From the NCBI GenBank assembly GCA_046566145.1, contig JBKHXF010000016.1:1-57021 (forward strand): DNA of 57,021 nucleotides, written 5' to 3'. Shown here piece by piece: positions 1 to 8,789 of this stretch. The position numbers were made by a program, and so were the translations under genes. A model generated the notes under the pieces. The model ran no database searches, was not told where the DNA came from, and was given only the letters and a program-made list of their open reading frames with translations. This stretch comes from JBKHXF01 sp046566145 (GTDB lineage: Bacteria; Actinomycetota; Nitriliruptoria; Nitriliruptorales; Nitriliruptoraceae). Numbering within the stretch: position 1 is the first letter of the stretch; each line of letters opens with the position of its first letter.

Positions 1-44
1 TGCTAGGCTAGGGGCGCGCCAGGCTCCTCAGGAGGAAGAGGCCC

Positions 45-1274
45 TTGGGTATCGTCGTCCAGAAGTACGGCGGTAGCTCGGTCGCGACGGCCGAGCACAT
101 AAAGGCGGTGGCGGAGCGGATCCGGAGGGCCCGCGAGGCGGGGTCGAGCCTCGTCGTGACCGTCTCCGCGATGGGCAAGCAGACCGACCGCCTCCTCCGG
201 CTCGCGGGCGAGGTCAGCGCGGACCCCTCGCCGCGCGAGATAGACCAGCTCCTCTCCACCGGCGAGCTGCAGTCGGTGGCGCTGCTGGCTATGGCGCTGC
301 ACGACCGCGGCGTCCCCGCCACCTCGCTCACCGGACCGCAGGCGGGGATGAAGACCACGGGCCGCTACGGCTCGGGGGTCATCTCCGAGATACGCTCCGA
401 GAGGCTCAGGCAGCTGCTCGGGGAGGGTCAGGTGGCCATCGTCGCCGGCTTCCAGGGAGAGAACGCCCTCGGGGACATCATGACGCTCGGGCGCGGCGGG
501 ACGGACACCACGGCGGTCGCGCTCGCCGCGGCCCTGCGGGCCGAACGCTGCGAGATCTACACGGACGTCGACGGCGTCTACACCGCCGACCCGCGCATCG
601 TCCCGGCGGCCCGCAAGCTCGACCAGGTCTCCTTCGAGGAGATGCTCGAGATGTCGGCGCAGGGCGCCGGCGTCCTGCAGGTCCGCTCCGTGGAGTTCGG
701 CCGCAACCACGGCGTGCGCATCCACGTGCGGTCGTCGTTCAGCTACCAGCCGGGGACCTGGGTGGTCCCCGAGGAGGACATCGTGGAGAACGCGATCATC
801 TCGGGCGTCGCCCACGACACGTCCGAGTCGAAGCTCACCGTCCAGCACGTCCCGGACAAGCCCGGCGTCGCGGCCCGCATCTTCACGGCGCTCGCGGACG
901 CGAACGTCAACATCGACATGATCGTCCAGAACGTGTCGGAGTCCGGCGTCACCGACATCTCCTTCACCGCCCCCCGCGGCGACACCCGGCGCGCCACCGA
1001 GGTGCTCGAGGCGCTGGCGGCCGAGGTCGGCGCCGGCGGTGTGCTCGTCGACGAGGACGTCGCCAAGGTCAGCCTCGTCGGGGCGGGCATGAAAACCCAC
1101 CCGGGTGTCGCCGCGAGGATGTTCACCGCCCTGTCCGACGCCGGCGTGAACATCGAGATGATCTCGACCTCCACCATCCGTGTGTCGGTCGTGGTGGCCT
1201 CGGAGCAGGTCGAGACGGCGGTGCGTGCCGTGCACGACGCGTTCGACCTCGCGGGCGACGCGACCGGGGCGTGA
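45..1274 (+). CDS. lysC: Aspartate kinase (lysine/threonine/methionine pathway)
   Basis: Catalyses ATP-dependent phosphorylation of L-aspartate, the first step of the aspartate family pathway, in the cytoplasm. The 409-residue product opens with the kinase signature KYGGSS (residues 7-12) and has the TDTTA substrate loop near residue 155. Two C-terminal ACT domains (about 265-340 and 345-409, each beginning with a PGVAARxF motif) are the usual site of lysine/threonine feedback. Length is typical of alpha-type aspartokinases. The TTG start is chosen because an AGGAGGAAG ribosome site (30-38) sits 7 nt upstream. The stop overlaps the next gene by 4 nt (GTGA), so the two are translationally coupled. 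asd lies 0.8 kb downstream, as in the ask-asd pair of other actinobacteria. Identification is secure. Confidence 0.96.
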   Translation: MGIVVQKYGGSSVATAEHIKAVAERIRRAREAGSSLVVTVSAMGKQTDRLLRLAGEVSADPSPREIDQLLSTGELQSVALLAMALHDRGVPATSLTGPQAGMKTTGRYGSGVISEIRSERLRQLLGEGQVAIVAGFQGENALGDIMTLGRGGTDTTAVALAAALRAERCEIYTDVDGVYTADPRIVPAARKLDQVSFEEMLEMSAQGAGVLQVRSVEFGRNHGVRIHVRSSFSYQPGTWVVPEEDIVENAIISGVAHDTSESKLTVQHVPDKPGVAARIFTALADANVNIDMIVQNVSESGVTDISFTAPRGDTRRATEVLEALAAEVGAGGVLVDEDVAKVSLVGAGMKTHPGVAARMFTALSDAGVNIEMISTSTIRVSVVVASEQVETAVRAVHDAFDLAGDATGA

Positions 1275-1993
1275 CCGAGCTCGGGCTCGTCGTCGTGCTC
1301 CTCGCCGCCGTCCTCGGCGGTGGGGTGCAGGCGACCCTCGGGTTCGGCGCGGCGTTCACGACCGTGCCGGCGCTCGCCGTGTTCGCGCCGTCGCTGGTGC
1401 CGGTCGGCGCGCTGGTCGGGCTGCTCCCGCTGACGGTCGCGGTGTGGCTGCGGGAGCGCCACGCGCTGGACCGCCCGGCGTTCGTGCGGGTCTCCCTCGG
1501 GCGCGTCCCCGGCATCCTCGCCGGCACCGCGGTCGTCGCCGTCGCCGACCAGCGGACGCTGACGCTCGTGGTGGCCGTCGTGCTCGTCGTCGCCGTGCTC
1601 GTGAGCGCCTCGGGGGTACGCATCCCCGTGACCCCGACGAGCGAGTTCACGACCGGCGCGCTCTCCGGGTTCTCCGGCACGGCGGCCGCGCTCGGCGGGC
1701 CGCCCCTGGCCGTGCTGTACCGCGACCGCGACGCCCCCGACCGGCGGGCCACGCTCTCGGCGGTGTTCGCCGTGGGCCTCGTGCTCTCGCTCGCGAGCCT
1801 GTACCTGGTCGGCGAGGTCCAGGTCGCGGACCTGGCCGCCGGCGCCGGCATCGGCGCGGCCATGCTGCTCGGGTCGGTCGTCGCCGTGCCGCTCACCCGA
1901 CGGCTCTCCGAGGAGGTCGTTCGACGGGCCGTGCTGGCGTGGGCCGCGATCGGCTCGGTCGCCGCGGTCCTGCGGGTCCTCGTCGCGGGCTGA
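1271..1993 (+). CDS. TSUP (TauE/SafE) family membrane exporter
   Basis: Predicted integral membrane protein of 240 residues with about eight hydrophobic segments. Two inverted-repeat halves each begin with a glycine-rich motif: GGGVQATLGFGAAF near residue 16 and GFSGTAAALGGPP near residue 137, the pattern of the TauE/SafE/DUF81 sulfite or organosulfonate exporters. The substrate cannot be read from sequence. The GTG start overlaps the aspartate kinase stop by 4 nt, so it is probably co-translated with it. Whether this reflects a functional link to aspartate or sulfur metabolism is unknown. Confidence 0.85.
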   Translation: MTELGLVVVLLAAVLGGGVQATLGFGAAFTTVPALAVFAPSLVPVGALVGLLPLTVAVWLRERHALDRPAFVRVSLGRVPGILAGTAVVAVADQRTLTLVVAVVLVVAVLVSASGVRIPVTPTSEFTTGALSGFSGTAAALGGPPLAVLYRDRDAPDRRATLSAVFAVGLVLSLASLYLVGEVQVADLAAGAGIGAAMLLGSVVAVPLTRRLSEEVVRRAVLAWAAIGSVAAVLRVLVAG

Positions 1994-2099
1994 AGCTGCT
2001 CGCCGGGGTCGCGCGTCGGCGGTCGGTGGGGTGCACCCGCCTCGGACGTGGCACCCTCGCACCCCCCGCCACCCACCCCTCCGCAACGAAGGACCCCCG

Positions 2100-3149
2100 A
2101 TGCCCCGCGTCGCCGTCGTCGGTGCCACCGGTGCCGTCGGCGAGGAGCTGCGCCGCCTCCTCGTCGCCCGGCACTTCCCCGTGGACGGCGAGCCCGTCCT
2201 GCTCGCCTCGGCCCGCTCCGCCGGCACGCGCCTGCCGTGGGGCGACGGCGAGGTCGAGGTCCGCGAGCTGACCGCCGACGCGCTCGACGGCGTCGACGTC
2301 GCGCTGTTCAGCGCCGGTGGCGACCGCTCCAAGGAGTTCGGTCCGATCGCCGCCGCCGCCGGCGCGGTCGTGGTCGACAACTCCTCCGCGTTCCGGATGG
2401 ACCCGGAGGTCCCGCTGGTCGTCAGCGAGGTCAACCCCGAGGACGTCGCCGACCGCCCCAAGGGCATCATCGCCAACCCGAACTGCACCACGATGGTGCT
2501 GATGGTCGCCGCCAAGCCGCTGCACGACGCGTTCGGGCTCACGTCGATGGTCGCCACCAGCTACCAGGCCGCGGGCGGCGCCGGGCAGTCTGGCATCACC
2601 GAGCTCGTCGACCAGGCCGCGAAGCTCGTCACCGACCCGGACGCCCTGCGCCTGCGCGGCGCGGAGGCCGAGGCGTCGGTCGCGACCGAGAAGTTCTCCA
2701 AGGCCATCGCCTTCAACGTGCTCGCCCACTGCGGATCGTTCACCGACGAGCGCTACACCGACGAGGAGTGGAAGCTCGTCAACGAGTCGCGCAAGATCCT
2801 CCACCTGCCCGAGCTCGCCGTCAGCCCGACCTGCGTCCGCGTCCCGGTCGTGGTCGGGCACGCCATCGCCGCGCGGCTCACCTTCGCCCAGGAGGTCGAC
2901 CGCGACGCCGCCGTCGAGGTCCTCGCCGCCGCCCCCGGCCTCGTCGTCGAGGACGGCACCGGGAAGGACGGCGAGGCGCTCGCCTACCCGACGCCGCTCG
3001 GCTCGGCCGGTCGGGACGAGGTGCTGGTCGGCCGGGTGCGACGCGACCTCGGCGACCCGCGCAGCCTCAACCTGTTCGTCGTGGGCGACAACCTGCTGAA
3101 GGGTGCGGCGCTCAACACGGTGCAGCTCGCGGAGCTCGTCGTCGCGTGA
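2100..3149 (+). CDS. asd: Aspartate-semialdehyde dehydrogenase
   Basis: NADPH-dependent reduction of aspartyl phosphate to aspartate semialdehyde, the second step of the aspartate pathway. The 349-residue protein has the N-terminal Rossmann motif GATGAVGEE (8-16), the phosphate-binding region SAGGDRSKEF (71-80), and the catalytic cysteine C129 in NPNCTT. An ATG at 2100 with a GAAGGA ribosome site (2088-2093) fits the conserved MxRVAVVGATG start; an upstream in-frame GTG at 2031 would add a proline-rich tail not seen in the family. It lies 106 nt after the TSUP gene and belongs functionally with the aspartate kinase. Confidence 0.96.
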   Translation: MPRVAVVGATGAVGEELRRLLVARHFPVDGEPVLLASARSAGTRLPWGDGEVEVRELTADALDGVDVALFSAGGDRSKEFGPIAAAAGAVVVDNSSAFRMDPEVPLVVSEVNPEDVADRPKGIIANPNCTTMVLMVAAKPLHDAFGLTSMVATSYQAAGGAGQSGITELVDQAAKLVTDPDALRLRGAEAEASVATEKFSKAIAFNVLAHCGSFTDERYTDEEWKLVNESRKILHLPELAVSPTCVRVPVVVGHAIAARLTFAQEVDRDAAVEVLAAAPGLVVEDGTGKDGEALAYPTPLGSAGRDEVLVGRVRRDLGDPRSLNLFVVGDNLLKGAALNTVQLAELVVA

Positions 3150-3209
3150 CAGGCTGGAGCTGACTCGACGGCCGCCGGCGGAGCGGGGCCGCACGACCGG
3201 GGGCCCACC

Positions 3210-3797
3210 GTGCTGACACCGACCCACTGGCTCGTGCACGCCGCGCTGGCGCGGCTCGACCGCCGGCGCGCGGAGGCGGCCGACGCGCCACCCCGCATCG
3301 CCAGCCGGGCGTTCCTGTGGGGCGCCGTCGCGCCGGACGTCCCCCTCACGCTGCTGACCGCCGGCGCCGCCGCCTGGTACCCGGCCACGCAGGGGCTCAC
3401 GGTCGGCGAGTCGCTGGAGCACGCCTTCTCGACGATGTTCTTCGCCGACCCGGTGTGGAAGGCCGCGAACTCCCTGCTGCACGCGCCGATCGTCGTCGCC
3501 GGCGGTGCGCTCGTCAGCGGCCTCACGCGCGGGTGGCGCGACCGCTGGACCTGGTTCCTGCTCGGCTGCACGCTCCACACGGCGATCGACGTCCCCGTCC
3601 ACCACGACGACGGCCCGCTGGTGCTGTGGCCGTTCGACTGGGACACGCGCGTCGTCAGCCCCGTCAGCTACTGGGACCCGGCCCACGGTGGGCGCTGGTT
3701 CCAGCCGCTGGAGCTCACGCTCGCCGGCGGTCTCGCGGTGTGGCTGTGGCGGGGTCGTCGCCCCAGCCGACGCCCGGACGCGCCGACCCCGGGCTGA
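3210..3797 (+). CDS. Putative membrane-associated metal-dependent hydrolase (YdjM/phospholipase C-like)
   Basis: 195-residue protein with conserved-looking acidic and histidine positions: TPTHWLVH at the N-terminus, the aspartate in APDVPL (about 43), and HTAID...HHDD near residues 118-128. This pattern resembles YdjM/DUF457 or zinc-dependent phospholipase C-type hydrolases. Several hydrophobic stretches suggest membrane association. The start is a GTG with only a weak G-rich ribosome site. Its last 83 nt overlap, tail to tail, the 3' end of the diguanylate cyclase gene on the other strand. The substrate is unknown and the family assignment is tentative. Confidence 0.6.
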   Translation: MLTPTHWLVHAALARLDRRRAEAADAPPRIASRAFLWGAVAPDVPLTLLTAGAAAWYPATQGLTVGESLEHAFSTMFFADPVWKAANSLLHAPIVVAGGALVSGLTRGWRDRWTWFLLGCTLHTAIDVPVHHDDGPLVLWPFDWDTRVVSPVSYWDPAHGGRWFQPLELTLAGGLAVWLWRGRRPSRRPDAPTPG

Positions 3798-4927
3798 GGC
3801 CGTCGCCCGCGGGGACGTCCGGGGCGAGCTGGACCTCGGCCTCGACCGCGTGGACCACGACCCCCGCGCCGGCGGCCTTGGCGCGGTACATCGAGGCGTC
3901 CGCCCGGGCGAGCAGGGTGGCGGCCGACGGTGCGGCCGACGCCTCCGCCGGCGCGTGCACCACGACCCCGACCGAGGCTCCCACCTGCACGGCGGTGCCG
4001 TCCGGCAGCGCGACCGGGGCGAGCAGCGACTCGTGGAGCCGCCTGGCGACCATCTCCGCGTCCTCCGACGCCGACAGCTCCTCGACGATGACCGCGAACT
4101 CGTCGCCGCCGAGCCGGGCGGCCGTGTCCGCGCCGCGGATGCCGCGACGGAGCCGGCGTGCGACCGCGACGAGCACCGCGTCGCCGGCGGCGTGCCCGCG
4201 CGCGTCGTTGACCTGCTTGAACCCGTCGAGGTCGACCAGCAGGACGGCGAACGGCTCCGGGTGACGGCGTGCCCGGGCGAGGACCCGTCCGAGCCGGTCG
4301 TCGAAGAGCTCGCGGTTCGCGAGCCCGGTGAGGACGTCGTGGGTCGCGCGGTGCTCCGCCCGCTCCCTGGCCGCCGCGAGGGCCGCCTCCGCCTCCTCGT
4401 ACCGGACGGTCACGGCGCGGATGCGACCCGCGGCGACGGTGAGGACGATCGCGCCCATCACGGCGATGCCGTGCGAGCCGGCCGGCGTGACCACCGATGG
4501 CACCGCGGCCGAGCTGCACCCCGAGCTGTCCCGCGGCGAGCACGACCAGGGCCCAGTCCAGGGCCGGCCGGACGGCGTGGGCCCCGGTGTGGCGGACGTT
4601 GTCGGCGATGACCACGACGAACACCAGCGCGAGCGCGGCGCCCCACCCCGTCGCGTAGACGAGGAGCCCCGTCGCGGTCGCCTGCACCGCGAGGCGCGCG
4701 TGGAGCCGGGCGGGGGAGACGTCACCGGGCCAGCGCCGGAACGACCAGGCGACGGCGCCGACCGTGGCGACGGTCAGCGCGGTGAACGCGACGACCCCGA
4801 GCGGCAGCGCGAGTCCCGCCACCGCGAGCCCGAGCACCCCGAGCGGGTACAGGACCACCTCGGGGTGGTCGCGCACGAGGCGCGACGTCGGGGGCGTGGG
4901 GGCGGGGGGCACGTCGCTGGGTGTCAC
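3715..4927 (-). pseudogene. Membrane diguanylate cyclase (GGDEF) gene with a frameshift
   Basis: Two reading frames together encode one protein like the N-terminal half of its upstream neighbour. From GTG 4927 to about 4520 one frame encodes four or more membrane segments, including YATGWGAALALVFVVVIADN, matched by YATGWG...VADN in the paralogue. From about 4515 to 3717 the other frame encodes the last membrane segment, a coiled linker and an intact GGDEF domain (LGGDEFAV, with an RGAD inhibitory I-site five residues upstream). A G run at 4519-4522 is a likely site: removing one base joins the frames and restores alignment with the paralogue. It is either a genuine disruption or a sequencing/assembly error. 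The gene starts 11 nt after the GGDEF-EAL gene and overlaps the convergent gene at 3210-3797. Confidence 0.8.
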
Positions 4928-4938
4928 GGCGTCGCGGC

Positions 4939-7200
4939 TCAGACCTCGGTGGTGGGCAGCCGGTCGTCGAGGCGCTGTCCGGCCGCGCGGTACCCGACCT
5001 GCTGCACGAGCAGCTCCTCGATGTCGTCGCCCTTGGCCGGGCGGGCGAAGAGGTAGCCCTGGCCGAGGTGGCACTGCAGCGCGCGGCACTGCGTGAGCTC
5101 CTCGTCGTGCTCGATGCCCTCGGCGACGGTCTCGAGCTTCAGCGAGTGGCCGATGTCGACGATCGCGCGGACCAGCGCCGGGTTCTGCGAGCCGTCCACG
5201 ACGCCCTCGACGAAGGAGCGGTCGATCTTCAGCACGTCGACGGGGAAGCGCTGCAGGTACGACAGCGACGAGTAGCCGGTGCCGAAGTCGTCCACGGCGA
5301 GGCGGACGCCGAGCCCCTTGAGCTCGCGCAGGACCTTGACGGTCGCGTCCGGGTCCTGGACGAGGGCCGACTCGGTCAGCTCGAGGGTGAGCCCCGAGGG
5401 GTCGATGCCGGAGAGCGCGAGGGCCTCGCGCACGTCGGCGACGACGTCCCCGTGCGAGAGCTGCTTCATCGAGACGTTGACGCTGACGTGGAGCGGCGGC
5501 TCGGTCGAGAACAGCTGCTGCCAGGTCGCGATCTGCTGGCAGGCCTCGAGCAGGACCCAGCGGCCGATCGGGATGATGAGGCCGGTCTCCTCGGCCAGCG
5601 GGATGAACTCCCCCGGGCTGACCATGCCGCGCTCCGGGTGGATCCAGCGCAGCAGCGCCTCCACGCCGACGATCGAGCGGTCCTTGAGGTTCACGATGGG
5701 CTGGTAGTGCAGCGCCAGCTCGTCCCGGTCGAGCGCCTTCTGCAGGTCGGACTCGAGCTTGAGCCGCTCGACGACCGCGAGGTGCATCGCCGGCTCGAAG
5801 ATCTCGTAGCAGCCCTTGCCGGCGTTCTTCGCCATGTACATGGCGATGTCGCCGTTGCGGAGCAGCTCCTCGGCGGTCTCGCCCCGGTCGTGGATCGCGA
5901 TGCCGATGGACGCGTCGATGGTGACCTCGGTCACCCCGACGCGGATGGGCTGGCGCAGCGAGTCGAGGATGCGCTGGGCGACGCGGGCGGCGCCGGACTC
6001 CTCGTTCATGTCCTCGAGCAGGATGGCGAACTCGTCGCCGCCGAGACGGGCCGCGGTGTCGACCTCGCGGATCGCGGCGCGCAGGCGCTCGGCGACCTCG
6101 GCGAGGACGCCGTCCCCGACGGCGTGGCCGAGCGTGTCGTTGATGACCTTGAAGCCGTCGAGGTCGACGTAGAGGACCCCGAAGGTCATGTCGGAGCGGG
6201 CCGAGCGGGCGACGACGTGCTCGATGCGGTCGCGGAACAGCGCGCGGTTGGCGAGGCCGGTGAGGGCGTCGTGGAAGGCGCGGTGCTCGAGGGCCTGCTC
6301 GAGCTCCTTGCGCTCGGAGACGTCGCGCCCGGTGATGACGAACCCGGCGACGACCGGGTCGTCGAGCAGGTTGCGGCAGGACGACTCGAACGGCACCCAG
6401 TGCCCGTCGCGGTGGCGCAGCCGGCACTCGATGAGGCCGCTGCCGCCCTGCTCGCCCATCATCGCGACGACGGCGTCGGCGACGCCCTGCTTGTCGTCGT
6501 CGTGGATGAGGTCGACGTAGCGGATGTCGGCCAGCTCCTCCTCGGTGTAGCCGAGGACCCGGCTCACCGAGGGGCTCACGTAGGTCAGGCGCGCGTCCGA
6601 GATGACCATCGTGACGTCGGACGCCTCCTGCACGAGGCTGCGGAAGCGCGCCTCGTTGACGGCCAGCTCGCCCTCGACGGACTCCTTCTCGCGGGTCATC
6701 CGGCCGATCCGGGAGGCGACGAACGCGATGACGAGCGCGGCGAAGACGGCGATCATGTGGCTCACGCGGGTGTCGAGACCGCTCGGCGCGACGCCGGTCG
6801 CGATCGCGACCTGCCCCAGCAGGGTCACGCCGGCGGCCCACGCCACGACCGGGCGCACGGCGCGGGAGCCGGAGTACTTGACGTTGTCGGCGACCGCGAA
6901 GAGGTGGACCATCGACAGCACCGGGCCCCAGCCCGTCGCGTAGATGATGGCGCCGAGGACGCCGGTCTGGACCGCGACGCGTCGGTGGAGCTCGCCCCGA
7001 CCGGCGTCGGCGCCCCAGCGGCTGAACGCCATGCTGATGACGGCGGCCCCGGCGACGAGGAGCAGCGCCAGCACCCACGGGGGGGTGGAGACGAACAGGC
7101 CGGCCCGGCCCAGTCCGAAGATGGTGACGATCACGAGCGCGACCTCCGGGAGGTGGCGCCAGAACCGCGCGCCGCTCTCCTTGCCGATCCATGCTCCCAT
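4939..7200 (-). CDS. Membrane PAS-GGDEF-EAL protein (c-di-GMP turnover)
   Basis: 753-residue bifunctional c-di-GMP protein. An N-terminal membrane module (about residues 15-165, 5-6 helices) is followed by a PAS domain (about 185-305, containing YVSPSVSRVLGY). Next is a GGDEF diguanylate cyclase domain (about 315-475) with intact GGDEF and an REVD I-site, and an EAL phosphodiesterase domain (about 480-735) with EALLRW, NVS, ELTES, DDFGTGYSSL and ETVAEGIE. All catalytic signatures for both activities look intact; which dominates cannot be told. ATG at 7200 has a GGGAGGAG ribosome site 8 nt upstream. A frameshifted paralogue of the membrane-GGDEF half follows immediately downstream, so the pair arose by duplication. 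Confidence 0.93.
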   Translation of the reverse strand: MGAWIGKESGARFWRHLPEVALVIVTIFGLGRAGLFVSTPPWVLALLLVAGAAVISMAFSRWGADAGRGELHRRVAVQTGVLGAIIYATGWGPVLSMVHLFAVADNVKYSGSRAVRPVVAWAAGVTLLGQVAIATGVAPSGLDTRVSHMIAVFAALVIAFVASRIGRMTREKESVEGELAVNEARFRSLVQEASDVTMVISDARLTYVSPSVSRVLGYTEEELADIRYVDLIHDDDKQGVADAVVAMMGEQGGSGLIECRLRHRDGHWVPFESSCRNLLDDPVVAGFVITGRDVSERKELEQALEHRAFHDALTGLANRALFRDRIEHVVARSARSDMTFGVLYVDLDGFKVINDTLGHAVGDGVLAEVAERLRAAIREVDTAARLGGDEFAILLEDMNEESGAARVAQRILDSLRQPIRVGVTEVTIDASIGIAIHDRGETAEELLRNGDIAMYMAKNAGKGCYEIFEPAMHLAVVERLKLESDLQKALDRDELALHYQPIVNLKDRSIVGVEALLRWIHPERGMVSPGEFIPLAEETGLIIPIGRWVLLEACQQIATWQQLFSTEPPLHVSVNVSMKQLSHGDVVADVREALALSGIDPSGLTLELTESALVQDPDATVKVLRELKGLGVRLAVDDFGTGYSSLSYLQRFPVDVLKIDRSFVEGVVDGSQNPALVRAIVDIGHSLKLETVAEGIEHDEELTQCRALQCHLGQGYLFARPAKGDDIEELLVQQVGYRAAGQRLDDRLPTTEV

Positions 7201-7355
7201 TAGCCGGTCTCCTCCCGGTGTCCTCAGACGTCCATCGGACGACCCGGCTCCCGACTTGAGAACGCTCGGTATCGAAGGAAGTTACGTTGCGTGACTAGTC
7301 GTGACGGAACGTGCGTGCAACGCGCCGCCCCGTCCCCGGACGATCCTGTACCGGC

Positions 7356-7634
7356 TCAGCAGGCGCAGGGCTGCTGAGCGCACTTGGGGCAGCCGTCCGC
7401 GTACCGACGGGCCGCCTCGGCCAGGTCGACCCCGCAGAGGTCCGCCAGCGAGGCCAGCCAGGCCAGCACGTCGGAGAACTCGAGCACGCGCTCGTCGTGG
7501 TCCTCCCGGAAGATCGCGCGGGACAGCTCGCCGACCTCCTCGACGAACCAGGCGAAGGTCTCCGCCGTGCCCCGCTCGGCGTCGCGGGCGCCGTAGGTGT
7601 CCCGGATGGTGGCCTGGAGGTGGGCGAGGTCCAC
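7356..7634 (-). CDS. MazG-like nucleotide pyrophosphohydrolase with C-terminal Cys cluster
   Basis: 92-residue all-alpha protein with the MazG metal-binding pattern: FVEEVGELSRA (EExxE) followed by EFSDVLAWL (ExxD). This is expected of a small cytoplasmic NTP pyrophosphohydrolase that removes aberrant nucleotides. Unusually, the last 12 residues carry four cysteines (CPKC...CAC), which could bind a metal. The start is GTG 7634. It is a single gene between the GGDEF-EAL gene and tRNA-Pro, both also on the minus strand. The MazG call is good; the substrate is unknown. Confidence 0.8.
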   Translation of the reverse strand: MDLAHLQATIRDTYGARDAERGTAETFAWFVEEVGELSRAIFREDHDERVLEFSDVLAWLASLADLCGVDLAEAARRYADGCPKCAQQPCAC

Positions 7635-7689
7635 GGTGGCTCCGAGCGTCGCGGTGCAGGTCAGGGGCCGGGCAGCACCCGGGCAACGA

Positions 7690-7723
7690 CGACGCGCGGC
7701 CCGGAGGACCGGGCCGCGCGTCG
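7690..7723 (-). terminator. Terminator of tRNA-Pro
   Basis: Perfect 15-bp GC-rich inverted repeat with a 4-nt loop, beginning 1 nt after the encoded CCA end of tRNA-Pro on the minus strand. There is no long T run, which is common for terminators in very GC-rich actinobacteria. Confidence 0.75.
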
Positions 7724-7724
7724 G

Positions 7725-7801
7725 TGGTCGGGATGGCGGGATTCGAACCCACGACCTCCTCGTCCCGAACGAGGCGCGCTACCAAGCTGCGCTACATCCC
7801 G
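7725..7801 (-). tRNA. tRNA-Pro (anticodon CGG)
   Basis: 77-nt cloverleaf on the minus strand with 7-bp acceptor stem CGGGATG/CATCCCG and encoded CCA (7725-7727). The anticodon stem is CCTCG/CGAGG with loop TTCGGGA (anticodon at 7765-7767), and the T-arm contains GGTTCGAAT. All arms pair, and a hairpin terminator follows directly. Confidence 0.96.
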
Positions 7802-7888
7802 GGGAAGCGGCGCTCCCCGACCGGGAGCGCGGCGGAGCGTACAACAGGCCCGCGAGCGGGTGCCAACGCGGTCCGGGGACGCGTGCGC

Positions 7889-8788
7889 TCACGCGGTGAG
7901 GTGCAGGACCGTGGCCTCCGGGCGGCACCCGAAGCGGTACGGGGCGTAGGGGGAGTGCCCGAGCCCGGGCGACACGTGCAGCCACCGGCCGCGCCAGCGG
8001 GAGGGCCCACGGGCCTGGCGCAGCGGGATGTCGCAGTTCGCCGTCAGCGCCCCGACGCCGGGCAACCGGACCTGTCCGCCGTGGGTGTGGCCGGCCAGGA
8101 GCAGGCCCGCGCCGGTCGACGCCAGCAGGTCGAGCGCGCGCACGTACGGCGCGTGGACCAGGCCGAGCCGCAGCACCGGGTCGGCGACGTCCGGGGTGAC
8201 GTCGGCCGCCGGCGGCAGGACGTGGGCCGGGACGTGCGGGTCGTCGAGCCCGCCCACGCCGACCGTGCCGAGCGGGGTGTCGACCGACGTCGTGGCGCCC
8301 CGCAGCACCGTGTAGCCGGCGTCCCCGAGGCCGGCGGTGAAGCGGACGACGTCGTGCTCGGTCCCGAAGTGACGCCGTCCGCGGTCGAGGAAGTAGACCG
8401 CCGGCGTCTTGGGGCGTGGGGCGAACAGGTCGTTGGAGCCGAGCACCGCGACGCCCGGCGTGCCGTCCGCCGTGAGCGGGGCGAGGGCCGCGACCGTCGC
8501 ATCCTCCATCCCGGCCGTGCCGATCAGGTCGCCGGCCGCGACCACGAGGTCGACGTCCTCGGCCGCGCACCGTCGCAGGAACGCGAGGCGGTCCGCCTGT
8601 CCCGGGAGCAGGTGCAGGTCGGCGACGTGCAGGACCCGCAGGGGCCGCGGCGTCGGCCGGGTCAGCGTCCCCGGCAGGGCGAGGTGGCGCAGGCGGTACC
8701 ACCGCCGCTCGACGACGACCCCGTACGCCACACAGGCCGCGCCGGCGGCCGCCACGCCACCGGCGGCGCGGACCGCGGTCGACGTCAC
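7889..8788 (-). CDS. Membrane-anchored metallophosphoesterase (YkuE/YaeI type)
   Basis: About 299 residues with an N-terminal hydrophobic segment and a calcineurin-type phosphoesterase domain. The metal-binding motifs are DLHL, AGDL, GSND and GHTHGG, in the family's usual order. Such proteins act as Mn/Fe-dependent phosphodiesterases at the membrane. GTG at 8788 lies 1 nt after the penicillin-binding protein stop; a GTG at 8809 inside that gene is an alternative. The PBP-metallophosphoesterase pair is conserved in actinobacteria (ponA2-Rv3683 in Mycobacterium tuberculosis), suggesting a cell-envelope role. The natural substrate is not known. Confidence 0.88.
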   Translation of the reverse strand: MTSTAVRAAGGVAAAGAACVAYGVVVERRWYRLRHLALPGTLTRPTPRPLRVLHVADLHLLPGQADRLAFLRRCAAEDVDLVVAAGDLIGTAGMEDATVAALAPLTADGTPGVAVLGSNDLFAPRPKTPAVYFLDRGRRHFGTEHDVVRFTAGLGDAGYTVLRGATTSVDTPLGTVGVGGLDDPHVPAHVLPPAADVTPDVADPVLRLGLVHAPYVRALDLLASTGAGLLLAGHTHGGQVRLPGVGALTANCDIPLRQARGPSRWRGRWLHVSPGLGHSPYAPYRFGCRPEATVLHLTA

Positions 8789-8789
8789 G

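Noticed and set aside
743..2557. 604-codon minus-strand open frame across three genes
   Set aside because: It covers lysC, the TSUP gene and asd, all clear on the plus strand; no family signature.
3668..7192. A 1,174-codon open frame opposite and across both GGDEF genes (minus strand)
   Set aside because: Most of it is a shadow of the GGDEF-EAL gene with arginine-rich composition. Only its end from about 4927 to 4520 is real, the membrane part of the frameshifted gene.
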